Assembly (NCBI RefSeq): GCF_009856365.1 | Contig: NZ_WMEX01000005.1 | Location: 248,001 to 312,000, forward strand | Direction of reading: 5' to 3' | Origin: Vreelandella halophila | GTDB taxonomy: Bacteria > Pseudomonadota > Gammaproteobacteria > Pseudomonadales > Oleiphilaceae | Length of the DNA: 64,000 nucleotides | In this document: positions 9,794 through 17,986 of the stretch, one piece after another | Position numbering within the stretch: the first letter of the stretch is position 1 | Layout: the number at the start of each line of letters is the position of its first letter | The notes under the pieces: generated by a model | The model's input: only the letters and a program-made list of their open reading frames with translations | Told to the model about the DNA's origin: nothing | Databases searched by the model: none | Made by a program: the position numbers and the translations under genes

Positions 9794-10942
9794 ATGAAAA
9801 CCTCAACACACTGCTTCAATGAAACCCATGAACAGGCCCGCCAGACGGCGCAGCGCTTTGTGGAGCGTGAAGTGCTGCCGCATATTGATGAATGGGAAGA
9901 GGCGGGTGAATTCCCGCGTGAGCTTTATCGCAAGGCCGCTGATGCCGGCCTGCTGGGTGTTGGTTACCCAGAGGCGCTGGGTGGCACCGGGGAAGGGGAT
10001 CTGTTTCTCAAGGTCGCGGTGAGTGAGGCGCTGATGCGCAGCACCTCCGGAGGCCTGGTTGCGGGCCTGGGTTCCCATGACATTGCCCTGCCACCCATTG
10101 TGAAGTGGGGGCCTAAGGCCATGCGCGAACGGGTGGTGCCCGAAGTGCTGCGGGGTGACGCGGTGGCAGCGTTGGCGATCACCGAGCCCGGTGGCGGGTC
10201 CGATGTGGCGAATCTCCGGACCCGCGCGGAAAAGGAAGGCGATCATTACCGGATCAACGGCAGCAAGACCTTTATTACCAGCGGGCACAGGGCCGATTAC
10301 TACACCGTGGCCGTGCGTACGGGCGAAGCCGGCCATAACGGCATCAGCATGCTGCTGGTGGAGCGTGATACGCCCGGGTTCTCGCGCGGGCGCATGCTTA
10401 AGAAGACCGGCTGGTGGGCCAGCGATACCGCCGAGTTGTTCTTCGAGGACGTTAAGGTGCCCGCGGGAAACCTGATCGGTCAGGAGAACGGCGGGTTCAT
10501 GGTGATCATGACCAATTTCCTCCAGGAGCGGCTGATGCTGTGCATCATGGGGGCGATGACCGCGCGCCTGGCGCTGGAGAAGGCCATGGACTACAGCCGG
10601 GAGCGTGAGGCGTTTGGGCGCACCATCAGCGGCTTCCAGGTGACCCGCCACAAGCTTGTTGATATGGCGACCCGGGTGGAGCTGGCTACCCAGTACACCT
10701 ACCACTGCGCGGCGCTCATGGACGCCGGCAAGGCGCCGGTGAAGGAAGTGGCCATGGCCAAGAATTTCACCGCGGAGGTGGCAGAGGAAGTCACCCGGGA
10801 AGCGGTTCAGCTCCACGGCGGCATGGGCTACATGCGCGAAGCCGGCGTGGAGCGTCTGGCCCGGGATGCCCGTATCCTGGCCATCGGAGGCGGTACCACG
10901 GAGATCATGAAGGAGCTGATCGCCAGGCAGCTTGGGCTGTGA
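9794..10942 (+). CDS. Acyl-CoA dehydrogenase family protein
   Basis: FAD-dependent alpha,beta-desaturation of an acyl-CoA. The 382-aa sequence has AITEPGGGSDVANL and INGSKTFITSG (flavin and substrate binding), YSREREAFGRTISGFQ and QLHGGMGYMRE. The medium-chain catalytic Glu position near the C-terminus reads GGGTTEIM without a Glu; instead FLQERLML (Glu245) fits the alternative base position used by isovaleryl-CoA and long-chain enzymes. The natural substrate cannot be told from sequence. The start has GAAGGAAGG upstream. It ends immediately before the convergent rpiA stop, with no spacer. Confidence 0.93.
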   Translation: MKTSTHCFNETHEQARQTAQRFVEREVLPHIDEWEEAGEFPRELYRKAADAGLLGVGYPEALGGTGEGDLFLKVAVSEALMRSTSGGLVAGLGSHDIALPPIVKWGPKAMRERVVPEVLRGDAVAALAITEPGGGSDVANLRTRAEKEGDHYRINGSKTFITSGHRADYYTVAVRTGEAGHNGISMLLVERDTPGFSRGRMLKKTGWWASDTAELFFEDVKVPAGNLIGQENGGFMVIMTNFLQERLMLCIMGAMTARLALEKAMDYSREREAFGRTISGFQVTRHKLVDMATRVELATQYTYHCAALMDAGKAPVKEVAMAKNFTAEVAEEVTREAVQLHGGMGYMREAGVERLARDARILAIGGGTTEIMKELIARQLGL

Positions 10943-11614
10943 TCAGCGCCCCTTCTCAGTGACACCGGAGCTGGTGGCCACGAACAACCGGTCCGCCGGG
11001 CGCTTCGCGAACAGGCCGTTGGTGACCACGCCGGTGATCTGGTTGATGGCTTCCTCGGCCTTGATGGGGCGGCTCAGGTCCAGGTGATGCACATCCAGGA
11101 TGATGTTGCCGTTGTCAGTGGTGAAACCCGCGCGGTATTCCGGGTCGCCGCCCAGTCTGACCAGTTCGCGCCCCACGTAGCTGCGGGCCATGGGGATGAC
11201 CTCCACCGGCAGGGGGAAGTCGCCCAGCATGTCCACCTGTTTGGTCTCGTCGATGATGCAGAGGAAGGTCTCGGAAGCGGCCGCCAGGATCTTTTCCCGG
11301 GTCAGCGCCCCGCCGCCGCCCTTGATGAGCTCCAGGCGATGGTTGGCTTCATCCGCCCCATCGATGTAGAAGCGGGGTGGTTCCACTGCATTCAGATCAT
11401 AGACGGGAATCCCGTGCTGCCTGAGGCGCTCGGCCGTGGCTTCGGAGCTGGCGACGGCGCCGTCGAACTGGTCCTTTTCCGCGGCCAGGGCGTCGATGAA
11501 GAAGTTGACGGTACTGCCGGTGCCGATCCCCAGAATGCTGCGTGGGGTCAGTTCCGGAAGCACGTGCTTGAGCGCGGCCCGGGCCGCTTCCTGTTTGTGG
11601 CTGTCCTGGCTCAT
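10943..11614 (-). CDS. rpiA: Ribose-5-phosphate isomerase A
   Basis: Interconverts ribose 5-phosphate and ribulose 5-phosphate in the pentose phosphate pathway. The 223-aa protein has [17 protein letters not shown] (phosphate loop), YIDGADEAN with catalytic Asp and Glu, and [12 protein letters not shown], all RpiA hallmarks. The gene is monocistronic. A TATACT hexamer in the 108-nt gap upstream, before the copper-receptor stop, is a candidate -10 box, but no convincing -35 accompanies it. Confidence 0.97.
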   Translation of the reverse strand: MSQDSHKQEAARAALKHVLPELTPRSILGIGTGSTVNFFIDALAAEKDQFDGAVASSEATAERLRQHGIPVYDLNAVEPPRFYIDGADEANHRLELIKGGGGALTREKILAAASETFLCIIDETKQVDMLGDFPLPVEVIPMARSYVGRELVRLGGDPEYRAGFTTDNGNIILDVHHLDLSRPIKAEEAINQITGVVTNGLFAKRPADRLFVATSSGVTEKGR

Positions 11615-11722
11615 AGGGGGGCTGCCTCTCCGTTGTTCGGTTCTGGAGGCCCAGTATACGGGTTCAGGAGGCCATCAGGAACGGCCCGGGAGCGAGCCGG
11701 GCGACCGGCTCGCCAGGGGGCG

Positions 11723-13696
11723 TCAGAACTCGGTTGTAAGGTTGGCCCACAGGATGCGGCCAGGTTCGTTGATCGGTTCGCTGCTGGCCCCAAGGTCCGC
11801 AGTGCCCTTCTGGATGTGTTCCGCGTACTCCCGGTCAAAGACGTTGTCGATGCCGGCGCTCAGGCGGGTGCGTTCAAACAGCTGCATGCCGCCATGAAGA
11901 GAGACAGTGGCGAATCCGGGGGTTTCCCGGGTATCCAGGCTGTAGATGGTGCCACTGCCCTCGTCCACACGGTCCTGGCGGGCGACCCCGCGCCATTGAA
12001 TGCCAGCGGTGTAGCCAGCCTGTTCGTAGTCGAGGCCGAGCGTGCCCTCAAGCGGCGGTGTCTGTGCCAGAGGCTCGTTGTCGGTGTCGTTGGTGCTGCG
12101 GGTCCAGGCCAGGCTGGAGCTCAGGCTCAGAGACGGTGTCAGGGTGACCGTGACGTCCGCCTCCAGGCCGCGGGTGACGGCGTCCACATTGCGTGCGCTG
12201 TCTCCCTGGTTGGTGATCAGGATGTAGTCGTCATACCAGCCGTAGAACAGGGCAACGGTGCCCTGGACACGCCGGTGGTCCATGGTGAGCCCGACATCCG
12301 CCTGGGTCAGGGTTTCGTTGCCAATGCCGAAGTCGCGCTCCCGTTCCCAGAAATCCGGCGCGCGCTCGGAGCGGCCCAGGCCGGTGTACAGGGTCACGGG
12401 CAGCTCCTGAAGGGCGACCTCGTAGCGGCCGAAGCCACTCCACTGGGTGCGGTGATCGGATTGTCCCCGGTTTGCGTCCCCGAAGTCGGCTTCCAGAGCT
12501 TCCGCCTCGTGGTAGTCACCGCGCAGGCCCAGGGTCAGCCAGGAGGTGTCGCTGATCGGCTGCTCCATGTCCGCAAAGACACCCAAGTCCGAGAACTCGG
12601 CCGTGTCCGGTGTCGGGGCATTCCGGAAGCGGGCGCCTGCCAGCGGGTTTCCCATTCCCATGAGCGGACCGCTGTCCGCGTGTTCATTGGTGGCGAAATC
12701 CATTCCGGCATGGACATCCATCCCAGAGAACAGTGCCATGTCGGCGGCAAGGCGCCCGCCCAGGGTAGTGCGCTCCACGATGCGCGCCATGGCCATCTGG
12801 CCAGGGTCCCTGAGACGGAAATTGTCCATCACATGGTCGACATTGTTGTAGTACGCGCTGGCCTCCACCCGCTTCAGCCAGGAGGTCAGGTTCTCCTGCG
12901 TGCCTGATAGCCGGTAGCTGGTGCGGTCGAAGTCAGTACCATCCATGCCCCGGTCATCGTAGGCGGCCTCGGCGTTGCTGCGGTCATAGCTGAACTCGAC
13001 CTCGGTATCGTCGCCGGGCGTCCAGCCGGCGATGGCACTGGTGCTCCAGCGTTCGTGCGCTGAATGCACGGTGTCACCGCCGCCGTCCTCGTAGTCGTCC
13101 TGGGAGGAGAGGGTACCGATGAAGCGGGCATAGCCACTGTCGTCGCCGGTGGTGATGTCCGTGGCCATGTCGTTGCGGGCATGGCTGCCGGCGGTGAAGC
13201 TGGCAAAGCCGCGGGTGGTGGCAGCGGTGAAGTCCGGGGCGTCACGCTCAAAGCGCACGCTGCCGGCGGTGGCCGGGCCGTAACGGACGCTCTGGGGCCC
13301 TTTGGTGATCTCGATGCGGTCATAGGACTGGGGAAAGATGTAGGCGGTGGGCGGGTCCATGCGGCTGGGGCAGCCTCCGGGGATGGCACCGCCGCTGGCG
13401 GAGATGTTGAGCCGGGAGCCGCCAAGGCCTCTCAGGACCGGTTCACCACTGGTTCCGCCCTTACGGCTGACGTTGAAACCGGTCACCGATTCCAGGTAGG
13501 CACCGCCGTCCTGCGCCGGCAGGGAGGCGTGGGGTTTTCTCGGGTCCGAGGTCACCTCGTAGGGGGTGTCCATTGAGGAGGTGGTTACCACAAGGGGCTC
13601 CAGAGCCATGGTCTGGGCCAGTGCCGGTGTGGTTCCGGCCAGGAGGGTGGCGGTCAGGACGGGTGTGGTGCGCCGCCAGTAAGGCTTGTGTATCAT
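11723..13696 (-). CDS. TonB-dependent copper receptor, OprC/NosA family
   Basis: Outer-membrane barrel of 657 aa predicted to take up copper. The start at 13696 gives a signal peptide ending TTPALAQ and has AGGGAG 8 nt upstream; the longer frame to 13789 lacks this. The plug carries VLRGLGGSRLNI and ITKGPQSVRYG. Both halves of the copper site known from Pseudomonas OprC are retained: CxxxM as CPSRM (Cys109, Met113) and HxM as HVM (His288, Met290). Other OprC-like stretches are DDYEDGGGDTV, GRGMDG and DHVMDNFRLR, and the C-terminal strand ends in Phe. It is divergent from a UreH_2-like membrane protein gene. Confidence 0.92.
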   Translation of the reverse strand: MIHKPYWRRTTPVLTATLLAGTTPALAQTMALEPLVVTTSSMDTPYEVTSDPRKPHASLPAQDGGAYLESVTGFNVSRKGGTSGEPVLRGLGGSRLNISASGGAIPGGCPSRMDPPTAYIFPQSYDRIEITKGPQSVRYGPATAGSVRFERDAPDFTAATTRGFASFTAGSHARNDMATDITTGDDSGYARFIGTLSSQDDYEDGGGDTVHSAHERWSTSAIAGWTPGDDTEVEFSYDRSNAEAAYDDRGMDGTDFDRTSYRLSGTQENLTSWLKRVEASAYYNNVDHVMDNFRLRDPGQMAMARIVERTTLGGRLAADMALFSGMDVHAGMDFATNEHADSGPLMGMGNPLAGARFRNAPTPDTAEFSDLGVFADMEQPISDTSWLTLGLRGDYHEAEALEADFGDANRGQSDHRTQWSGFGRYEVALQELPVTLYTGLGRSERAPDFWERERDFGIGNETLTQADVGLTMDHRRVQGTVALFYGWYDDYILITNQGDSARNVDAVTRGLEADVTVTLTPSLSLSSSLAWTRSTNDTDNEPLAQTPPLEGTLGLDYEQAGYTAGIQWRGVARQDRVDEGSGTIYSLDTRETPGFATVSLHGGMQLFERTRLSAGIDNVFDREYAEHIQKGTADLGASSEPINEPGRILWANLTTEF

Positions 13697-13842
13697 CCGG
13701 TACTCCCTGATGGTCATGGATCCGGGCTCCCTTAGCAGGATGCGGGCCAGGTTCATGGTGTGCGGTGGTGTGGCTCCAGCCCGCGTCATTCGGGCGTTTT
13801 CGAGGGGGTGGGTGGAGAGCCGCTCAGTGCCCGGGGTGGTCG

Positions 13843-13881
13843 CTGTGTGAAATCCCCTGCTGGCTGTGTGATTTCACACAG
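13843..13881. promoter_or_regulatory. Palindrome plus phased direct repeat, candidate operator
   Basis: In the divergent region between the copper receptor and the UreH_2-like gene, CTGTGTGA occurs at 13843 and again at 13864, 21 nt apart (two helical turns). The second copy forms a perfect 8+8 inverted repeat, with a 2-nt centre, through 13881. It lies 44-61 nt upstream of the UreH_2-like start codon. The regulator is unknown; the 2-nt centre does not fit CRP or FNR spacing. Confidence 0.5.
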
Positions 13882-13924
13882 TGATTGATATTCCTTAAGT
13901 CCACGATCGCGGGAGCTGTGTAGG

Positions 13925-14605
13925 ATGGGGTGGACGGATTGGCTGACAGCATTCCTTCTGGGACTGGTCAGCAGTACGCACTGTATTGGCATGTGCGGCG
14001 GCATCGTGGGCGCGCTCACCTACAGCCTGGCGCCCGGCATCCGGGCCCGGCGGTGGCTGTTTCTTGTGTTCAGCCTGCATTACCACCTGGGGCGGATCAG
14101 CAGCTACATGCTGGCCGGCGCCCTGGTGGCGGGAGGTGCCGGTGTGTTCCAGAGCCTGGCCGGTGGTGGCAGCGCGCTGGTCATGCGCACCGTGGGGGCC
14201 GTGTTCCTGGTGGCGCTGGGGCTCCATATTGGTGGCTGGTTCTCGCGCTTCGCCTGGATCGAGTCCATGGGGCGACCGCTGTGGCGCTGGCTGGAGCCCC
14301 TGGGGCGCAGGCTTCTGCCGGTGCGCTCGCTGCCCCAGGCGTTCGGTTTCGGGGTGGTCTGGGGCTGGCTGCCCTGTGGGCTGGTCTATTCGGCGCTGGT
14401 CTACAGTCTGAGTACCGGTTCCGCCTGGCAGGGCGCAGGGGTCATGCTGTTCTTCGGCCTGGGAACGGTGCCCACGCTGCTGCTGGTGGGTATCATGGCC
14501 GACCGGACGCGGCGGGTCATGGCCAGTCCGCTGTTCCGTCAGGTGGCGGGTATTGCGATCATTGCGCTGGCCCTGGTGCCGCTTGCTCTGGCACCCGGGC
14601 AGTAA
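13925..14605 (+). CDS. UreH_2-like (sulfite exporter TauE/SafE type) membrane protein
   Basis: 226-aa polytopic inner-membrane protein with about six hydrophobic segments. It has the family's Cys motifs HCIGMCGG (Cys20, Cys24) and WLPCGLVYSAL (Cys151), typical of UreH_2 proteins often found next to cbb3-oxidase or copper genes. Such proteins are suspected metal transporters, but the substrate is unproven. The position opposite an OprC-type copper receptor supports copper handling here (inference). GGGAG lies 9 nt before the ATG. The sigma-54 activator gene follows on the same strand after 48 nt. Confidence 0.8.
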   Translation: MGWTDWLTAFLLGLVSSTHCIGMCGGIVGALTYSLAPGIRARRWLFLVFSLHYHLGRISSYMLAGALVAGGAGVFQSLAGGGSALVMRTVGAVFLVALGLHIGGWFSRFAWIESMGRPLWRWLEPLGRRLLPVRSLPQAFGFGVVWGWLPCGLVYSALVYSLSTGSAWQGAGVMLFFGLGTVPTLLLVGIMADRTRRVMASPLFRQVAGIAIIALALVPLALAPGQ

Positions 14606-14653
14606 CCGCGGTATGGGAGTGGATTTGGATGGGTGAACGCAGGAGCCGTGATC

Positions 14654-15628
14654 ATGTTCAGCAGTGATGCTTTTACCCTGCTTGGTGGTGAGTCGCCGGC
14701 TCTGCAGGCCGTGCTGCGCTCGGCGGCGCTGGTTGCGGCCACGGATGCAACGGCGCTGGTGACCGGTGAGAGTGGCACTGGCAAGGAGCTGCTCGCGCGC
14801 GGTATGCACCAGGCCAGCAGGCGGCATGCGGGGCCCTGGATTCCTGTCAACTGTGCCGCTCTGCCTTCCGAGCTGGTTGAGGCGGAGCTTTTCGGTTACT
14901 GGAAGGGCGCTTTCACCGGTGCGGACCGCAATGCGCCGGGTTATGTCCATCAGGCCCAGAACGGCACGCTGTTTCTCGATGAGATCGCCGAACTCACGTT
15001 GGCGGGGCAGGCCAAGCTGCTGCGCTTCCTGGAGCAGGGCGAGTGCCAGCGCCTAGGCTCCGGCAGAGCTGAGACGCTCGATGTACGGATTATTGCGGCG
15101 ACCCATCAGGACCTTTCCGCCCTGGCGGCCCAGGGACGGTTCCGTTCGGACCTTTTCTATCGGCTCAATGTGATTCCGCTGACGCTGCCCCCTCTCAGGG
15201 AACGCGACGGGGATGTCCGGATACTGCTTGAGCGTTTCCGCCTGGAGCTCGCGAAGACGCATGGCGTCAGCCCGCCGACGTTTGCTCAGAGTGCCCTCAC
15301 CCGACTTGCCCGGCACGCCTGGCCGGGCAATGTACGGGAGCTGAGGAATCTGGTTGAGCGCTGTGTGGTTCTGATGCCGGGGCGTGTGCTGGGGGCTGAG
15401 GATCTTCCGGATGAGTGGCTGGCTGATAGCTGTGTGCCGGAGCAGCACCTGGGCGTGTATCTGCCGCCCGAGGGCGTTAGACTTGAGGACGTGGAAGCGG
15501 ATCTCATCCGGCAGGCGCTCAGCCGCTCCGGTGGTAACCGGACCAGAGCTGCGGCGCTGGTTGGCGTAACCCGTGACACCTTTCTCTACCGGCTGAGGAA
15601 GCATGGTCTGATCCGCAGCCCGGATTGA
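14654..15628 (+). CDS. PspF-like sigma-54-dependent transcriptional activator
   Basis: 324-aa bacterial enhancer-binding protein made only of an AAA+ domain and a DNA-binding domain. Walker A is GESGTGKE (38-45), the sigma-54-contacting loop GAFTGA is intact (85-90), Walker B is GTLFLDE (104-110), and a Fis-type helix-turn-helix lies at about 280-320 (GGNRTRAAALVGVTRDTFLYRL). There is no N-terminal receiver, GAF or PAS domain, so activity must be set by a partner protein or by expression level, as for PspF. ATG 14654 is chosen for the AGGAG 8 nt upstream; GTG 14633 is also in frame. Targets are unknown; the co-oriented UreH_2-like and cytochrome genes are candidates by proximity only. Confidence 0.9.
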   Translation: MFSSDAFTLLGGESPALQAVLRSAALVAATDATALVTGESGTGKELLARGMHQASRRHAGPWIPVNCAALPSELVEAELFGYWKGAFTGADRNAPGYVHQAQNGTLFLDEIAELTLAGQAKLLRFLEQGECQRLGSGRAETLDVRIIAATHQDLSALAAQGRFRSDLFYRLNVIPLTLPPLRERDGDVRILLERFRLELAKTHGVSPPTFAQSALTRLARHAWPGNVRELRNLVERCVVLMPGRVLGAEDLPDEWLADSCVPEQHLGVYLPPEGVRLEDVEADLIRQALSRSGGNRTRAAALVGVTRDTFLYRLRKHGLIRSPD

Positions 15629-15714
15629 GAGAGGTCAATGTGTTTGCCGGCTGAGCCCTGTACGGTGTAAAAGAGTGACAGCTGTATTTGCACGATGACA
15701 ACGAAGGAGTTCCC

Positions 15715-16041
15715 ATGAAGACAATGATCAAACCGCTCGCGGCCCTCGGTGCTGTTCTGGCTCTGGGGGCGGCCAGTACCGGCATGGCCCAGGAGCGTTC
15801 CGGCGAACAGATCTACAACAACTATTGCAGTACCTGCCACCAGATCGGTGCGGCGGGCGCGCCCAAGCTGGACGCCACCGACGAATGGCAGAGCCGTGTT
15901 GATGCCCGTGGCCGGGAAGGTCTCTATGAGAATTCCATCAACGGTTTCAAGGGTATGCCGCCCAAGGGGACCTGCGGTGACTGCTCCGAGGCCGAGATGA
16001 AGGTCGCGGTTGACTATATGCTCGACGAAGCCCTCAAATGA
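15715..16041 (+). CDS. Periplasmic c5-type cytochrome c
   Basis: 108-aa class I cytochrome. Residues 1-26 form a signal peptide (cleavage near GMAQ/ERSG). The haem is attached at CSTCH (38-42), the axial Met is in GMPPKG (Met81), and a Cys pair (87/90, TCGDCS) near the C-terminus matches the extra disulfide of c5/c555 cytochromes, as does GAPKLD...W. Small soluble electron carrier. AAGGAG precedes the ATG by 7 nt. A separate gene upstream of ilvA, downstream of the sigma-54 activator. Confidence 0.93.
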   Translation: MKTMIKPLAALGAVLALGAASTGMAQERSGEQIYNNYCSTCHQIGAAGAPKLDATDEWQSRVDARGREGLYENSINGFKGMPPKGTCGDCSEAEMKVAVDYMLDEALK

Positions 16042-16091
16042 GGGCATTGCGGGTATCACGCGTGGACGTGGTGCCCGTATCCTTCTTACAC

Positions 16092-16123
16092 TGTGAGGCT
16101 GTCTGACGAGAGAGAGCCTCACA
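16092..16123 (+). promoter_or_regulatory. Inverted repeat abutting the ilvA start codon
   Basis: TGTGAGGCT at 16092-16100 pairs perfectly with AGCCTCACA at 16115-16123, which ends on the base before the ilvA ATG. The 14-nt loop and the start of the 3' arm hold the only purine-rich ribosome-binding candidate (GAGAGAG). In mRNA this hairpin could mask translation initiation. Confidence 0.45.
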
Positions 16124-17641
16124 ATGCCCGACCGTTATATCCGCCAGATCCTGGACGCGCGCGTCTACGACGTTGCGATCGAATCGCCCGTAACCCATGC
16201 GCGCAACCTGACCCGCCGCTTTGGCAACAATATCTTCTTCAAGCGGGAGGATCTGCAGCCGGTCTTCTCCTTCAAGCTGCGTGGGGCCTACAACAAGATC
16301 AGCCAGCTCTCGGATGCCCAGAAGGCATGCGGTGTGATCGCTGCTTCCGCGGGCAACCATGCTCAGGGTGTGGCGCTGGCGGCCACCCAGCTGGGGATCC
16401 ATGCAACCATCGTCATGCCGCGGACCACGCCGGAGATCAAGGTGAACTCCGTGCGCAATCATGGGGCTGAAGTGGTGCTGATCGGCGACGCCTTCGATGA
16501 GGCCGCTGCCTACGCCCAGGAACAGATCGAGAAGCATGGTTATACCTACATTCACCCCTATGACGACCCGGCTACCATCGCCGGCCAGGGCACGGTGGCC
16601 ATGGAGCTGCTCTGGCAGTTCACCAAGCCGATCCACGCGGTCTTCATTCCGGTCGGTGGCGGGGGGCTGATCGCTGGCATGGCAGCCTACATCAAGTACC
16701 TGCGCCCGGAGACACGGGTGATCGGAGTGGAGCCCGAGGATTCCGCCTGCCTTTCCGAGGCCCTGAAGGCGGGTCGGCGCGTGACGCTGCCCCAGGTCGG
16801 GATCTTTGCCGATGGTGTGGCGGTGAAACAGATCGGCCGCCACACCTGGGATGTGTGCAAGGATCACGTGGACGAGGTGGTTACTGTCACGACCGACGAA
16901 ATCTGTGCCGCGATCAAGGACGTGTTTGAGGACACCCGCTCCATACAGGAGCCGGCAGGGGCGCTCTCGGTGGCGGGACTCAAGAAATACGTCCAGCGCC
17001 AGGGGCTGGAGGATGAGAACCTGATCGGTGTTCTCAGTGGCGCCAATATGAACTTTGACCGGCTGCGCTATGTTTCGGAGCGTACTGAGGTGGGCGAGCA
17101 GCGGGAGGCCATCCTGGCGGTGACCATTCCGGAGGAGCCGGGCAGCTTCAGCAGGTTCATCCAGGCCCTGCGCAAGCGCAATATCACCGAGTTCAACTAC
17201 CGCTACTCCTCGGCGGACGAAGCCCATATCTTCGTGGGGGTACAGATCCAGTCGGGCGGTCTGGGTCGCAACGAGGTGGTGACCGAGCTCGGGGATCTGG
17301 GCTATCCGGTGCTGGACCTGACGGACAACGACCTGGCGAAGCAGCACATCCGGCACATGGTCGGCGGGCACGCGCCCTCGGTCACCAATGAAAAAGTCTT
17401 CCAGTTCACTTTCCCCGAGCGTCCGGGGGCACTGATCACCTTCCTGATGTCACTGGGCAGCCGCTGGAACATCTCGATGTTCCATTACCGCAATCACGGG
17501 GCCGCCTACAGCCGGATCCTGATGGGGGCGCAGGTTGAGGATGAGGAACTGGGTGACTTCCGGGCCATGCTGGATGAAATCGGGTTTGAATATGAGGAGA
17601 TCGGCGATGATCCAGCCTATCGTCTGTTTCTCGGGCAGTAG
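16124..17641 (+). CDS. ilvA: Threonine ammonia-lyase, biosynthetic
   Basis: PLP enzyme converting threonine to 2-oxobutanoate, the first committed step to isoleucine. The 505-aa protein has the PLP lysine in FSFKLRGAYNK (Lys51), SAGNHAQGVALAA and the phosphate-binding loop VGGGGLIAG. Two C-terminal ACT-like regulatory domains occupy about 325-505 (EEPGSFSRFIQAL and FPERPGALITFLMSL), so it is the long, isoleucine-inhibited form. Length is close to E. coli IlvA. It is not part of an ilv operon here. The start codon abuts an inverted repeat. Confidence 0.97.
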   Translation: MPDRYIRQILDARVYDVAIESPVTHARNLTRRFGNNIFFKREDLQPVFSFKLRGAYNKISQLSDAQKACGVIAASAGNHAQGVALAATQLGIHATIVMPRTTPEIKVNSVRNHGAEVVLIGDAFDEAAAYAQEQIEKHGYTYIHPYDDPATIAGQGTVAMELLWQFTKPIHAVFIPVGGGGLIAGMAAYIKYLRPETRVIGVEPEDSACLSEALKAGRRVTLPQVGIFADGVAVKQIGRHTWDVCKDHVDEVVTVTTDEICAAIKDVFEDTRSIQEPAGALSVAGLKKYVQRQGLEDENLIGVLSGANMNFDRLRYVSERTEVGEQREAILAVTIPEEPGSFSRFIQALRKRNITEFNYRYSSADEAHIFVGVQIQSGGLGRNEVVTELGDLGYPVLDLTDNDLAKQHIRHMVGGHAPSVTNEKVFQFTFPERPGALITFLMSLGSRWNISMFHYRNHGAAYSRILMGAQVEDEELGDFRAMLDEIGFEYEEIGDDPAYRLFLGQ

Positions 17642-17814
17642 ATTGCACAATCTTACAAAGTCATAATAATGTGGAAACCTTTATGAATTGTAAAAAAGGG
17701 TTTTACTGCTAGACTCTGTGCCACTGTCCGAAGAAACAGGCCTAGATTCCTGTTTCGCGGGTATTGTTGATAATCCAATAAGAAAAAAGAACAGCTGGCA
17801 GGAGACAACCGACG

Positions 17815-17985
17815 ATGAACCGCCGACCCGACGTTATCCGCGTTCTGGTAGTGGTGTTTGCTACTGGGCTCTTGGTCAGTGGCCTGACCTCGCTCGCCGT
17901 ATCCGATGAACCCAGACTGACCTCCGGCGCCATCCAGGAGGCAACGCTGACCGATCAGGGTTCCACAGGGCGCGCCATCAACTGA
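17815..17985 (+). CDS. Small hypothetical membrane or secreted protein
   Basis: 56-codon ORF that I do not recognise. It begins MNRRPDVIRV, followed by one hydrophobic helix (about residues 7-28, VLVVVFATGLLVSGLTSLAV) after a basic N-terminus, then a polar tail ending GRAIN. This resembles a signal anchor or signal peptide. GGAGA lies 9 nt before the ATG. It sits alone between ilvA and fau; the 173-nt upstream gap is unusually A/T-rich for this window and contains a weak promoter candidate (TTGTAA, 16 nt, TAGACT near 17695-17720). Coding status rests on the ribosome site and the protein-like composition. Confidence 0.55.
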   Translation: MNRRPDVIRVLVVVFATGLLVSGLTSLAVSDEPRLTSGAIQEATLTDQGSTGRAIN

Positions 17986-17986
17986 A

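Noticed and set aside
11084-12907. 607-codon plus-strand ORF across rpiA and the copper receptor gene
   Set aside because: Antisense to two well-supported genes, spans their intergenic region and has no family-like motif.
13697-13840. Cobalamin riboswitch in the TonB receptor leader
   Set aside because: No B12-box (GCCACTG) in proper context; the receptor has copper-type motifs.
13895-14950. 351-codon minus-strand ORF over the UreH_2-like and sigma-54 activator genes
   Set aside because: Low-complexity His/Gln/Arg-rich translation, as expected from reading GC-rich membrane-protein codons on the opposite strand.
15660-15700. Possible sigma-54 promoter upstream of the cytochrome (TGACAG...TTTGCA)
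   Set aside because: The distance between the -24 GG and -12 GC elements is 11 nt instead of 10, and the GG is GA.
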